This document shows, piece after piece, positions 25,232 through 34,941 of a stretch of DNA of 64,000 bases. This stretch comes from Gottschalkia purinilytica (lineage in GTDB: Bacteria; Bacillota; Clostridia; Tissierellales; Gottschalkiaceae). The stretch lies in assembly GCF_001190785.1 (NCBI RefSeq), contig NZ_LGSS01000003.1:186001-250000 (forward strand), given 5' to 3'. The notes beneath the pieces are model-generated. The model ran no database searches and was not told the origin of the DNA. It was given only the letters and a program-made list of their open reading frames with translations. The translations under genes were made by a program, and so were the position numbers. Each line of letters begins with the position of its first letter. Position 1 is the stretch's first letter.

Positions 25232-27069
25232 TAGCATACACCACCTGTAAAACTCTTATTAATGCCACATGCTGTACATCCTAGTCTGCAATCTTTGGTA
25301 AGCTCTTCTTTTTTTGACTTTTCATTCTCTTTTATAAGAAACTCTTTAGTAACTCCTACATCTAAAAAGTCCCATGGTAAGACTTCATCATATGATCTCT
25401 CTCTTGTAGCATAGAAATCTGGATCGATTCCTGTTTCTTCAAAAGCTTCCATCCAGTTATTGAAGTTAAATAAATCTGACCATCCATCAAACTTACATCC
25501 CTTCTCCCAAGCTTTTACTAAAACTTTACCTATATTTCTATCACCTCTAGCAATGACAGCTTCTAAAAAGCTTAATCTAGAGTCATGATGATTATATATT
25601 ACTTTTCTATCTTTAATTTGTTTTTTTAAGAAATCTATTTTTTGATTAAATTCATCAATAGTATCTTGAGGATGCCATTGGAACGGTGTAAATGGTTTTG
25701 GAACGAAACAAGATGTACTTACAGTTACTTTAAAATTACCCTTTCTTTCCTCCCTAGGTATATCAAAAAATTCACTTTTAACTTTATAAGCTAATTCTTT
25801 TATACCTAGAATATCATCGTAAGTTTCTGTAGGTAGTCCTATCATGAAGTATAGTTTTACAGTTGACCATCCTAATTTAAATGCACTTTGAACAGATTCT
25901 ATTAAGTTTTCTTCTGTTATACCTTTGTTTATAACATCTCTAAGTCTTTGACTTCCTGCCTCTGGTGCAAATGTAAGCCCAGTCTTTCTTACTTTTTGAA
26001 TTTCCTCTATCACACCTAATGAAAATGAATCTAGCCTTAATGAAGGTAAAGATAAACCTATTTTTTTATCTTTAAATTCTTTCATAAGTCTAGTTACTAA
26101 TTCTTCTAATTGAGAATAGTCACTTGTACTTAGTGAAGATAGTGATATCTCTTCATAGCCTGTAGCTTCTACTAGTTTTTTAGCAAGTTCCACAAGGTTA
26201 TCAATACTTCTCTCTCTTACAGGTCTATATATCATTCCAGCTTGGCAAAATCTACATCCCCTAGTACATCCTCTAAATATTTCTAACATTATTCTATCAT
26301 GTACAGTTTCTATATATGGAACTATTATTTTTTCTGGGAAATAACTCTCTTCTAGATCTTTCATTATTCTCTTTTTAATAGTTTTAGGATATTTTTTATC
26401 TTTAGGTTTGAACTCTTTTATAGTACCATCTTCATTATACTCTACTTGATAAAACTCTGGTACATACACACCCTCTATTTTGCTTACAGCTTCTAAGTAT
26501 TCACTTCTACTTTTATTAGCTTTTTTGAATTCTTTATATAGTTTTAATATCTCTATATTAACTTCTTCACCTTCACCTATTACAAAAAAGTCTATAATAT
26601 CAGCTAAAGGTTCAGGATTATATGCACATGGTCCTCCTGCTATTACAAAAGGATCCTTATCTGTTCTATCCTTAGAAAGTATAGGTATATTTCCTAGGTG
26701 TATCATATTTATAATGTTTGTATAGCTCATCTCATATTGTAAAGTAAATCCTATAAAGTCAAACTTGCTTATAGGATCTTTACTCTCAAGCCCATACAAA
26801 GGTATATTATTTTCTATCATTTTTTGTTCCATATCTATCCAAGGAGCAAATACTCTTTCACAATAAATATCATCTTCATTATTTAAAAGACTATATAATA
26901 TATGTGATCCTAAATGTGACATGGCTACTTCGTAAACATCTGGAAATGCTAAAGCAAATCTAACCATATCTTCTGTAACTTCTTTTTTAACACTGTTTTG
27001 CTCGTTTCCTATATATCTTCCTGGTTTTTCTACCTTAAGGAAGATTTTTTCTAGTTGCTCTTTAAACAT
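25231..27069 (-). CDS. TIGR03960-type B12-binding-like radical SAM protein
   Basis: A 612-residue protein. The N-terminal half is a B12-binding-like domain (FALAFPDVYEVAMSHLGSHILY, GGPCAYNPEPLADIIDFFVIGEGEE). The radical SAM core has CTRGCRFCQAG near 270 and a SPASM-like Cys-rich end CRLGCTACGIN. The stop overlaps the next gene's start. It is probably a methylthio- or methyl-transferase, but the reaction is not established for this family. Confidence 0.92.
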   Translation of the reverse strand: MFKEQLEKIFLKVEKPGRYIGNEQNSVKKEVTEDMVRFALAFPDVYEVAMSHLGSHILYSLLNNEDDIYCERVFAPWIDMEQKMIENNIPLYGLESKDPISKFDFIGFTLQYEMSYTNIINMIHLGNIPILSKDRTDKDPFVIAGGPCAYNPEPLADIIDFFVIGEGEEVNIEILKLYKEFKKANKSRSEYLEAVSKIEGVYVPEFYQVEYNEDGTIKEFKPKDKKYPKTIKKRIMKDLEESYFPEKIIVPYIETVHDRIMLEIFRGCTRGCRFCQAGMIYRPVRERSIDNLVELAKKLVEATGYEEISLSSLSTSDYSQLEELVTRLMKEFKDKKIGLSLPSLRLDSFSLGVIEEIQKVRKTGLTFAPEAGSQRLRDVINKGITEENLIESVQSAFKLGWSTVKLYFMIGLPTETYDDILGIKELAYKVKSEFFDIPREERKGNFKVTVSTSCFVPKPFTPFQWHPQDTIDEFNQKIDFLKKQIKDRKVIYNHHDSRLSFLEAVIARGDRNIGKVLVKAWEKGCKFDGWSDLFNFNNWMEAFEETGIDPDFYATRERSYDEVLPWDFLDVGVTKEFLIKENEKSKKEELTKDCRLGCTACGINKSFTGGVC

Positions 27070-27150
27070 TAAATTATCATCCTTTTCTATTTTTTACTTG
27101 TACATTCTATATGAACTTTATCATTAGTATACAGTATTATTTTATCATTT

Positions 27151-28020
27151 TTAATTATTATTTAGTAGTTTTTCTACCTCAGTATACAGTCCTTGATCTA
27201 TAACACCTTCAATCAAGTCACATTCACTTATAGTACCCAGACATTTTCCTTTATTATCTATTACTATTAGTACATGGTATTTGTTTGGTAAAAAGCAATT
27301 AAATATTTCTTCAGCAGTTACTGTTTTTAAACATACAAGTAAATGTGTTTTCATTATTTTTCTCTGTCTAAGCTCCCACTTCTTCCCTGTTATGTTTTTC
27401 ATGAAAATAAAAGCTGCCATTTTGCTTTCTTTATTGGCAGCTATTAAAATAAATATACTAAGTATAATAATATAAATACTTTGTCTTAAAGTTAAACAAT
27501 ATATACTAATTATTATTATAAAGACACACAATATATAAGTTAATCTGGTTAAATATCTTGTAGAATTCTTTACTCCAAAAAAATTAGATAAAAATGCCCT
27601 TAAGATTTTTCCACCATCTAGTGGGAAAAGAGGTAATAGATTAAAAAAGCATATAAAAGAATTAGCCTTGATCATATAATATGTTAAGTAGCTACTGGTT
27701 ATCTTCTCTATAATCATAAATAATAGCATTAAACAAAAGTTAAATAAAGGACCTGCTATAGATATTATAATTTCTGTATTAGGATCGTGTCCTATTAAAC
27801 TTTCACTTTTAGCAACTCCTCCAAATACAAATAACTCTACTTCACCAATTTTCACACCATATTTTGATGCTACAAAAATATGAGCCAGTTCATGAAATAA
27901 TATCAATATAAACATTAGTACTATTTCGATAAAGTATCCAAAATAAAAGTAAATTATTATAGGTATAAGCATAATATAGTTTAGCTTTACCCTTATGTTA
28001 TTCAATTTTAATATATACAT
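27151..28020 (-). CDS. spoIVFB: SpoIVFB-like site-2 metalloprotease with CBS domain
   Basis: About 289 residues from ATG 28020; a TTG at 28044 overlapping the spoIVFA stop is the other option. Multi-pass membrane protein with zinc site FHELAH (~43-47) and NLLPLFPLDGGKI (~130), and a cytoplasmic CBS-like region at the end. SpoIVFB cuts pro-sigma-K in the mother cell; pairing with a SpoIVFA-like gene supports the call. Whether sigma-K here needs processing is not shown. Confidence 0.88.
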   Translation of the reverse strand: MYILKLNNIRVKLNYIMLIPIIIYFYFGYFIEIVLMFILILFHELAHIFVASKYGVKIGEVELFVFGGVAKSESLIGHDPNTEIIISIAGPLFNFCLMLLFMIIEKITSSYLTYYMIKANSFICFFNLLPLFPLDGGKILRAFLSNFFGVKNSTRYLTRLTYILCVFIIIISIYCLTLRQSIYIIILSIFILIAANKESKMAAFIFMKNITGKKWELRQRKIMKTHLLVCLKTVTAEEIFNCFLPNKYHVLIVIDNKGKCLGTISECDLIEGVIDQGLYTEVEKLLNNN

Positions 28021-28040
28021 TATGTTCAACCCCGTTGTTA

Positions 28041-28757
28041 TCAAATTATTAGATCATTTGAGCTAGTTTTTATATAGTTTAAAGGATTAACAGCTTTGTT
28101 ATCCTTCCAAAGTTGAAAGTGTAAAAGCTTTTCCTTTCCTTCCGTATATTGTATTCGCCCTATTATATCTCCTTTAGTAACTTTTTGTCCTTCTTTAACG
28201 AGGCTTTCTTCAATTCCTTTATAAAGAGTTTGCATCTTGTTGTGTTGAATTTTTATTTCAAATATTCCATTATTCTCACTTACATCTAATACAGTTCCAT
28301 TATCAATAGATATTATGTCTGAACTTTTTACTAATATATCTACTCCTTTATTAACCTTTTTTATATCTTCTGTTTCTTTTATATCTCCAAAGTTACTTTT
28401 AATGTCGCCTCTAGTTGGCATCATATATATTTCTTTTTGTTGGTTCTCTTCCATTTTTAAAATACTAAATGCAGTTATAACTTTGTCTTTTATATATGAG
28501 TGTTTTTTCATATAAGCCAAAAGCTTCTTCGAATCTTTTTTTATATCAATTGTATAGTTAATAGTATCATCTACTATTTTTATAACTTCATTTCCTTTTT
28601 TAAAATTTATCTTCTTTATGGCAATTATAATAACTAAAATTATAAGGCAAATAAATAGCTTTTTTATTTGCTTTATATAAAATTTTTGATCTTTATTTTT
28701 ATAATTATATCCATATCTGCGCTTTATATTGTTAAAGAAAGTTTTACTATTATTCAT
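28041..28757 (-). CDS. spoIVFA: SpoIVFA-like M23-fold membrane protein
   Basis: About 238 residues from ATG 28757, behind SD GGGGG. One TM segment lies near 32-50. The C-terminal peptidase-M23-like fold (~125-230) has RGDIKSNFGDI, VDILVKSSDIISIDNGTVLDV and LHFQLWKDNKAVNPLNYI, but lacks the complete HxH/HxxxD metal set, as in SpoIVFA. It would hold and regulate SpoIVFB, with which it overlaps. Confidence 0.85.
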   Translation of the reverse strand: MNNSKTFFNNIKRRYGYNYKNKDQKFYIKQIKKLFICLIILVIIIAIKKINFKKGNEVIKIVDDTINYTIDIKKDSKKLLAYMKKHSYIKDKVITAFSILKMEENQQKEIYMMPTRGDIKSNFGDIKETEDIKKVNKGVDILVKSSDIISIDNGTVLDVSENNGIFEIKIQHNKMQTLYKGIEESLVKEGQKVTKGDIIGRIQYTEGKEKLLHFQLWKDNKAVNPLNYIKTSSNDLII

Positions 28758-28847
28758 ATGCAATTATCCCCCAATTATCAATTTAATACATTAATATTTA
28801 GATAAATGGGATTTTATTACTTTAAAAATTCCTTTGTATGAAATATA

Positions 28848-29261
28848 TTAGTTATCTTTTTTAGTTTCTTTTATTACCTCTCTCCAGTCTATATCTCCTC
28901 TTTCTAGACACTTGATAATAAGTTCAGCTGTTCCTAAATTAGTAGCAATAGGTATATTATGAACATCACTTAGTCTTATAAGTGCCTGTACATCAGGTTC
29001 ATGAGGTTGTACTGTTAATGGATCTCTTAAAAAAATAATTAAATCCATCTCATTATTAGCAATCATAGCTCCTATCTGTTGATCTCCTCCCACTGGACCT
29101 GACATAACTTTATTTATTTTGAGACCTGTAGCTTCTTCGATGTGTTTTCCAGTTGTACCTGTTGCATATATACTATGGTTTTTTAGTATGTCTTCGTATG
29201 CTAAAGTAAAGTTTACTATTTGTTTTTTCTTTTTATCATGTGCTATAAGTGCTATGTTCAT
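28848..29261 (-). CDS. mgsA: Methylglyoxal synthase
   Basis: 137 residues from ATG 29261 ([12 protein letters not shown]), with GGAGG nine bases upstream; the ATG at 29288 has no SD. It has [14 protein letters not shown] (phosphate site), [13 protein letters not shown] and the catalytic Asp in [14 protein letters not shown]. It converts DHAP to methylglyoxal, bypassing lower glycolysis when phosphate is short. Confidence 0.96.
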   Translation of the reverse strand: MNIALIAHDKKKKQIVNFTLAYEDILKNHSIYATGTTGKHIEEATGLKINKVMSGPVGGDQQIGAMIANNEMDLIIFLRDPLTVQPHEPDVQALIRLSDVHNIPIATNLGTAELIIKCLERGDIDWREVIKETKKDN

Positions 29262-29341
29262 AGATATCCGCCTCCACTCTCTATACAAATTTTGTTATAT
29301 TAACATATTACCACATTATTATACTTTATTTTATACTAAAA

Positions 29342-29369
29342 TAACCCTGTATCACATGATACAGGGTTA
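29342..29369 (-). terminator. Terminator of minCDE
   Basis: A 13-bp perfect stem (29342-29354 with 29357-29369, TAACCCTGTATCA arm) with a two-base loop as drawn, followed by ATTTT on the minus strand, seven bases after the minE stop. Confidence 0.85.
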
Positions 29370-29376
29370 ATAAGTA

Positions 29377-29661
29377 CTATTTTATCGAATCTTCTTTCAT
29401 TTTTAGTATAGGAATATTTGCCACTAAGGCTGATATAGGTGAACTATCACTATCTTTTCTTGTTCGTGTAAGCTTTATATCTAAGCCTTCCTCATCTATA
29501 ACCATATAATCAGAAATCACTCTAATAATATCTCCTTTTATCATTTCTAGAAAACGGGGAGAGACATTTGCTCTGTCATGAATCAATACTAATTTTAGCC
29601 TTTCTTTAGCTACATTTTTACTATTTTTTTCACTTCTACTGAAAAATCTAAAGAAATCCAA
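29377..29661 (-). CDS. minE: Cell division topological specificity factor MinE
   Basis: A 94-residue protein. The N-terminal membrane-contact helix is MDFFRFFSRSEK. The MinD-contact region is RLKLVLIHDRANVSPRFLEMIKGDIIRVISDYM, followed by the beta-rich dimer domain. It confers MinD oscillation. Third gene of minCDE, 18 bases after minD. Confidence 0.96.
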   Translation of the reverse strand: MDFFRFFSRSEKNSKNVAKERLKLVLIHDRANVSPRFLEMIKGDIIRVISDYMVIDEEGLDIKLTRTRKDSDSSPISALVANIPILKMKEDSIK

Positions 29662-29679
29662 ACCAACCCCTCCTTTAAT

Positions 29680-30474
29680 TTATTTCCCAAATAAAATTTT
29701 CTTGAGTTTGGTAAACATGCCTTCTTCTGTTTCTAAATTTAATAAAGGAACTTCTTCTCCTAATATTCTTTGAACTATATTCTTATAAGCTTGTCCTGAT
29801 AAGGCTTTTTCTTCTATAACAACAGGCTCTCCTTTATTAGTTGATATTACAATTGATTCATCGTCTGGAACTATTCCCAGAAGATCTATTGCTAATATAT
29901 CAATCATATCATCAATATTCATCATATCTCCTCTTTTTACCATATCATATCTTATTCTATTGATTATGAGCTTAGGATCATCTAACCCTTTTGCTTCTAA
30001 TAAGCCTATTATTCTATCTGCATCTCTAACTGCTGATATTTCTGGAGTAGTAACTACTATTGATTTATCTGCTCCTGCTATAGCATTCTGAAATCCTTGT
30101 TCTATCCCTGCAGGACAGTCTATAATAACATAGTCAAATTGTTCTTTTAGACTATCACTTAATTCTTGCATCTGAGATGGAGATATCGCATTCTTATCTT
30201 TAGTCTGTGCCGCTGGTAAGAGATATAGCCCATTGTATCTTTTATCTCTAATAAGACCTTGTTTTAGCTTACACACTTTTTCAACTACATCAACAATATC
30301 ATATACTATTCTATTTTCGAGACCCATTACAACATCTAAATTTCTTAGTCCAATATCAGCATCCACTACAACTACAGTTTTGCCAAGCATGGCTAAACCG
30401 GTTCCTATATTTGCAGTAGTAGTAGTCTTTCCTACGCCACCTTTTCCTGAAGTAACTACTATTACCTCGCCCAT
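29680..30474 (-). CDS. minD: Septum-site ATPase MinD
   Basis: A 264-residue ParA-type ATPase. It has deviant Walker A SGKGGVGKTTTTANIG, Walker A' VVVDADIGLRNLD, DCPAGIE, and a C-terminal amphipathic membrane-targeting helix (MFTKLKKILFGK). An SD AGGAGG-type precedes ATG. It recruits MinC to the membrane and cycles with MinE. Confidence 0.97.
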   Translation of the reverse strand: MGEVIVVTSGKGGVGKTTTTANIGTGLAMLGKTVVVVDADIGLRNLDVVMGLENRIVYDIVDVVEKVCKLKQGLIRDKRYNGLYLLPAAQTKDKNAISPSQMQELSDSLKEQFDYVIIDCPAGIEQGFQNAIAGADKSIVVTTPEISAVRDADRIIGLLEAKGLDDPKLIINRIRYDMVKRGDMMNIDDMIDILAIDLLGIVPDDESIVISTNKGEPVVIEEKALSGQAYKNIVQRILGEEVPLLNLETEEGMFTKLKKILFGK

Positions 30475-30497
30475 TTATTTCTACCTCCTATCTTTTA

Positions 30498-31145
30498 TCA
30501 CTTTTTTAACAAGTAAGGTTCAATTATAACAGCGTCTTTATATACCCTTGCAATTTCAGGCCATTTCGGAGCTTGTATATCTTCATCTGGCTTACGTGCT
30601 ATTACATCAGCTATTCTAAGCTGAGTTGGCTGTAAGCTAAAAGCAGCTACTATAGATTCTCTATTTCCATCACTTCCAGCATTAGCAATTCCTCTTAAAG
30701 ATCCTAATACTACTATATTACCTTTTGCTACTACCATCCCCCCAGGATTTATATCTCCTATTACCACTACATTTCCATCGTATTCTATAATTTGCCCTGA
30801 TCTTACAGTAGTTTTTATAAACTTGGTACTTCCTTCATGTATACCTATAAAAGGAACTGCTTCTAAGTCTGGGTCAATATCTTCCATTTTATTTTCTTCC
30901 TGTTCCTGTTCATTATCCTCTATGGTCATTCTATATTTATTCTTTATTATCTCCTTCAACTCTTCTACTTCTTCAACCGTCAACTTTTGTCCTTTTATGC
31001 TTATAACCTTAGCTCCTTTAAAAAATTCTCCTGCATTTTTTATTTTTATATCTAGTTGGTCTTTTATCGCCTGAAAGCTTCCTTCTTCTATATATATACT
31101 TATGCCATCTTTACGACCTTTAAAGTTTATTAAGCTGTGAGTCAT
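30498..31145 (-). CDS. minC: Septum formation inhibitor MinC
   Basis: A 215-residue protein. The N-terminal FtsZ-inhibiting domain is at ~1-95, an acidic linker (EQEQEENKMED), and the C-terminal beta-helix at ~110-210 with RSGQIIEYDGNVVVIGDINPGG and GNIVVLGSLRGIANAG. The SD GGAGGG precedes ATG. It heads minCDE behind a candidate promoter at 31235-31263. Confidence 0.96.
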   Translation of the reverse strand: MTHSLINFKGRKDGISIYIEEGSFQAIKDQLDIKIKNAGEFFKGAKVISIKGQKLTVEEVEELKEIIKNKYRMTIEDNEQEQEENKMEDIDPDLEAVPFIGIHEGSTKFIKTTVRSGQIIEYDGNVVVIGDINPGGMVVAKGNIVVLGSLRGIANAGSDGNRESIVAAFSLQPTQLRIADVIARKPDEDIQAPKWPEIARVYKDAVIIEPYLLKK

Positions 31146-31648
31146 TTTTCACCCTCCATTTAACGGCTACTAAAATTAATTTCTTCATAGTTTTTTTAAT
31201 TCCTGCTTATTCATACAAAAAATAAATTGACAAGATAATACTTATCCTGCAATATTGTGGCAATGTGCAACTTTTTTATAGCTATTGTGTTTCTGAAATT
31301 GTTATTTATATATCATTTAATGTTTTATCCTGTTTTTATGTGTATAAAAATAATTCTAATATACCTCATATATTTGGAAAAATTATCATAATAAATTTAT
31401 ATATCCTAAAAAGAAAGACTTATATTTTATATTGTATTAATATAAAATAATTTGGTAAGATAATTTATTGACACATGTTTACTAGTTGCATATATGCTTT
31501 TTATTATTACTTTATTAGTTTATACTTTTAATTTTAACATATTAGGATTAATCTTTTTAAATATATTAGTCATATGGCAATTAAAAACTATGATATTTAT
31601 GACTAATACTTAATTCTATATTATAAAAATCTTTAATATTCTTATGTT
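31146..31648. other. Intergenic region upstream of minC
   Basis: About 500 very AT-rich bases between tag and minC. Only a candidate promoter at 31235-31263 stands out. A 61-codon plus-strand frame at 31265-31450 is hydrophobic and AT-driven, with no SD, and I do not call it. It probably marks one end of the accessory block 31146-36926. Confidence 0.4.
31235..31263 (-). promoter_or_regulatory. Candidate minCDE promoter
   Basis: TTGCCA (31263-31258), a 17-base spacer and TATTAT (31240-31235) lie about 90 bases upstream of the minC ATG. Confidence 0.5.
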
Positions 31649-32214
31649 TTATTCATATTTAAAACAATCAATTGTATGATCGTTTACTATTCCAACTGCT
31701 TGCATATAAGAGTATACAATAGTACTTCCAATAAATCTAAATCCTCTTTTTTTAAATCTTTACTAATATTGTCAGATAACTTAGTATTAGAAGGAACTTC
31801 TGATATATCTTTCCAACTATTTTTTACAGGTTTGTTGTTTACAAAAGACCATATATAGTTATCAAAGCTTTCAAATTCTTTTTGTATTTCTAAAAATTTT
31901 TTAGCATTATTTATTGAAGCTTCTATTTTTTTACGATTTCTAATGATACCTGAATTACTAAGTAATTCTTCTATTCTTTCGTCATCATAATCTGCAACTT
32001 TTTGTGGTTCAAAATTGTCATAAGCAATTCTATAATTTTCTCTTTTTTTTAGTATCGTTATCCAACTTAATCCTGCTTGAGCTGATTCTAGTATTAAAAA
32101 TTCAAAATGTTTATTATCATCATGGACAGGAACTCCCCATTCTTCATCATGATACTTTATATATAACTCATCGTCTTTACACCAAGAACATCTTTTCAAA
32201 ATTAAGTCCTCCAT
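31649..32214 (-). pseudogene. tag: DNA-3-methyladenine glycosylase I (tag) with -1 frameshift at A7
   Basis: The 0-frame (ending at 31687) matches Tag from CSWCKDDELYIKYHDEEWGVP through SDNISKDLKK, then runs into a non-family tail. Shifting to the -1 frame at the seven-A run (31747-31753) restores RGFRFIGSTIVYSYMQAVG and NDHTIDCFKYE, ending at TAA 31649. The lost part contains His and Cys of the C-terminal zinc site (paired with Cys and His of CSWC...YHDEEW). Frame phase is A AAA AAA G, a textbook slippery heptamer. It could be a dead gene, slippage-rescued, or a homopolymer sequencing error. Confidence 0.8.
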
Positions 32215-32260
32215 TTCATATAGGTTAGTATTCTTATCTTATTACTTTTTATAATAAATT

Positions 32261-32303
32261 AAAAATCCCTAAAACTGTCTTAAATATAGTTTCTAGGGAT
32301 TTT
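32261..32303 (-). terminator. Terminator of lepB
   Basis: AAAATCCCTA and TAGGGATTTT form the base of a stem, extended by AAACT/AGTTT pairing, with T-rich sequence following on the minus strand. Confidence 0.7.
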
Positions 32304-32399
32304 CTCCATTTCTTATATTCATTTAATCTATATTGAAAGTATTAAATTTCATAGGTATTCTTTAATTCTTAAAAAATTTTAAATAAATAATTAATAATA

Positions 32400-32957
32400 T
32401 TAATTAAGTTTTCCTACTTTAGAAAATGGATATATTCTATATATGACTTTACCTACGATCTTGTCATAGTCAACAAGACCTATTTCTTCACTTCTACTAT
32501 CTATACTATTATTCCTATTATCTCCCATGACAAAGACCTTCCCTTTTGGTATTTTGTCTATTTCTACATCACCTATAGTTCCATATTCTTTTATATAGTT
32601 TTCATCGAGTTCTTTATCATTTACATATACTTTTCCATTCTTTATAGTTATTTTATCTCCCTCAAGTCCTATAACTCTTTTAATTAATTTTTTTGTACTA
32701 CCTGACGTAAGTCTTTGAATTATGTTTAGACTTTTTAGCTCGCCCTCATTAAATTCTAAATCTGTTTTAAATACAATTATATCACCATGCTTAATATTTT
32801 TATTATTATTTAATATAACTAATCTATCATGCTCTACTAATGTAGGATTCATAGAAACACTATACACTTCTGTAGTATTTATAAAAGAAGTTATAGCGAA
32901 TGCGATTCCAACTGATATTACAATACACTTAATCCACTCTAAAATCTCACTTTTCAT
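32400..32957 (-). CDS. lepB: Type I signal peptidase
   Basis: A 185-residue S26 peptidase. A single N-terminal TM at ~12-28, then catalytic Ser35 in VYSVSMNPTL, general-base Lys in LIKRVIGLEGD, PKGKVFVMGDNRNNSIDSRSEEIGLV (box D) and a short C-terminus. It removes signal peptides from exported proteins. It stands alone with its own terminator in the accessory block. Confidence 0.95.
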   Translation of the reverse strand: MKSEILEWIKCIVISVGIAFAITSFINTTEVYSVSMNPTLVEHDRLVILNNNKNIKHGDIIVFKTDLEFNEGELKSLNIIQRLTSGSTKKLIKRVIGLEGDKITIKNGKVYVNDKELDENYIKEYGTIGDVEIDKIPKGKVFVMGDNRNNSIDSRSEEIGLVDYDKIVGKVIYRIYPFSKVGKLN

Positions 32958-33192
32958 TTTAGTCCACCTCTAATTTTATATAATTATAGCTTATTTAAAA
33001 TTATTATAAAAATAGTTTAATTATTTTTATAATAATTTAATTATAGCAAAAATATACATATTATACCTCATATAATATCTTTAAGATTCTTTTATTTTTA
33101 TTATATAGAATTATATTATTGTTACATAAGCACACTTTTATAAACTTTCTCTCTATCTTCTTATATATAATTTTTTTCATTAGTTTGGTAAA

Positions 33193-33576
33193 CTATTTGA
33201 TTTTTATTAAATCTCCATCATCAAATCCTGTTGTAATATTATCGACATTTAATATTGAATATTCATCTACCTTTTCTGAATTTATTATACTTTTTAGCGT
33301 TCTACATATAAGTTCTTCAAAATCTTCCCAATTTAATCTTATAGTTTGTCCTTCATTGAAAGTTAAATATTTTTGTTTTGGAACAAAGTCTTCATTACAT
33401 GCCCATTCATCATCATCAATGTCATATTCATTAGATCCAATTAGATACACAGTATATCCATTTTCTGATTCAAAAATTCCAAAATTTAATGCTTTTATAT
33501 TTTCATCTAAATCTTCTTCGTTTGATATTTGTGATATCCAGTTACTTAAAATATTTTTAAAATCAGTATTTTTCAT
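33193..33576 (-). CDS. Acidic protein of unknown function
   Basis: I do not recognise the family. 127 residues, strongly acidic (runs such as SNEEDLDEN, YDIDDDEW, DNITTGFDDGD), soluble, no signal. Strand-rich centre (YTVYLIGSNEYDIDDDEW, KYLTFNEGQTIRLNWEDFEELICRTLKSI). Size, charge and company (GNAT, methyltransferase, ASCH) recall bacterial immunity-type or stress proteins, but no motif supports a function. Confidence 0.6.
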   Translation of the reverse strand: MKNTDFKNILSNWISQISNEEDLDENIKALNFGIFESENGYTVYLIGSNEYDIDDDEWACNEDFVPKQKYLTFNEGQTIRLNWEDFEELICRTLKSIINSEKVDEYSILNVDNITTGFDDGDLIKIK

Positions 33577-33628
33577 TATCTTATACCTCGCAAAATTTTA
33601 TAGTTTGATTACTTCTCTATATAGTATT

Positions 33629-34162
33629 TTAGTCAATTAGTAGTCCCATAAGTAATGAATCATAAAATTTATCATCTATTAAAAAATTTCTCTTTAATAT
33701 ACCTTCTTCATAAAATCCAAGTTTCCTATATAAATAAATGGCACGTTCATTATCACTTCTGACTCTCAAGTTTATTTTTCTTATTATATTTGTATCTTTA
33801 CTCCAATTAATTAAGTATTTTATAAGTTCTTCTCCTATGCCATTTCCCCAGTATTCTTTTAAAACACTTACTCCAAATTCTCCAATATGAGCATTTCTTT
33901 GTCTTAATCCACCTGAAAAGTTTAAATTTCCGATTATTTGTCCATTAATTTCTGCAACAATTAAAAGAGTATTTTTCTTTTTTAAAGCATCTTCAATAAA
34001 ACATTCTTCCTCTTTTACTGTTGTGTTAAATTCACCTAATCCAAATGTTAAAAAATCTGATTCTCCTGCAATCCTATTAATATATTCTATAATATTTTTA
34101 GCATCTGACTTAATAGCTTTTCTTATTATTATTTTTTTATTATTAATTACTACTTCTCTCAT
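33629..34162 (-). CDS. GNAT-family N-acetyltransferase
   Basis: 177 residues from ATG 34162 (MREVVINNKKIIIRKA), the first ATG behind the SD AGGAGG; the ATG at 34216 lies upstream of that SD. The fold is clear: IIIRKAIKSDAKNIIEY (strand 1), IGEFGVSVLKEYWGNGIGEELIKYLINW (acetyl-CoA loop WGNGIGE) and KINLRVRSDNERAIYLYRKLGFYEEG. It resembles RimJ/RimL-like small-molecule or protein acetylases; the substrate is unknown. Confidence 0.88.
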   Translation of the reverse strand: MREVVINNKKIIIRKAIKSDAKNIIEYINRIAGESDFLTFGLGEFNTTVKEEECFIEDALKKKNTLLIVAEINGQIIGNLNFSGGLRQRNAHIGEFGVSVLKEYWGNGIGEELIKYLINWSKDTNIIRKINLRVRSDNERAIYLYRKLGFYEEGILKRNFLIDDKFYDSLLMGLLID

Positions 34163-34264
34163 CCTATAACCTACACCTCCTATATCTAATGTATAAAATA
34201 TTAGATATAAAAACAATCGTCATTAAGGTAGTCTTCTAACTATTATATTAACAGTTATTATTTC

Positions 34265-34831
34265 TTATATCTTCTCAAATATATATCCGTCAAGATATGT
34301 ATTCTCATTTTTCCAGTTTTCATGTTTTATTAGTTTTAGATTATCCCACTTATTAACTAATTCATTTTTTTCTAAGCAAAATTCTCTTTTGAATCCTTTT
34401 TCTATAGATTGTAAATAATTAAAAGTACAAATAATTAATATGCCTTTTTTCTTTAAGAGATTAGGTAATACGTTAAATGTTTCATCAGATGGCTTATAAT
34501 GATTTATAATGATATTATCAAATTTTCCTATTTTAATTAATAGATCTATGTCATCAAGGTCTAGTTCTTTTGTTCTGACAGATACATGATTAATCTTTGA
34601 AAATCTTATTAGTCTTTTCAATGCTTCAGGTGTAAAGTCCACTCCAGTAACATTAAATCCTTGCTTTGCTAAATAAATAGCATTTCTTCCATCTCCACAA
34701 GCAATATCAAGAATACTTCCCTTAATTAAATAATTAGTATTATTAACTATAAAAGGCTCTGGATCCATTAAAATGTTCTCTCGTGCTTTATATTTATTGC
34801 TCCAATGTTCCTTTCTTATATCATGATTCAT
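34265..34831 (-). CDS. Class I SAM-dependent methyltransferase (TehB-like)
   Basis: A 188-residue protein. Motif I is SILDIACGDGRNAIYLAKQGFNVTGVDFTPEAL (near 53-85) and the motif-II-like part is FDNIIINHYKPSDETF. It resembles the TehB/UbiE-like small methyltransferases. The opening HWSNKYKARENILMDPEPFI fits that group. The substrate is unknown. Close to the GNAT gene, so the two may be cotranscribed. Confidence 0.85.
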   Translation of the reverse strand: MNHDIRKEHWSNKYKARENILMDPEPFIVNNTNYLIKGSILDIACGDGRNAIYLAKQGFNVTGVDFTPEALKRLIRFSKINHVSVRTKELDLDDIDLLIKIGKFDNIIINHYKPSDETFNVLPNLLKKKGILIICTFNYLQSIEKGFKREFCLEKNELVNKWDNLKLIKHENWKNENTYLDGYIFEKI

Positions 34832-34941
34832 CCTTTCATCTTCCTTTCAAAACCATACCATTTTCATTAGATAATAGCTTTCTTATTTAAGAACGTTTAT
34901 AAACTGCGGAGTTATCCTGTAAGAGATTGTTTATGTAGTAT

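Noticed and set aside
31265-31450. 61-codon plus-strand frame in the minC upstream gap
   Set aside because: No SD, hydrophobic and AT-driven composition; overlaps the likely minC promoter region.
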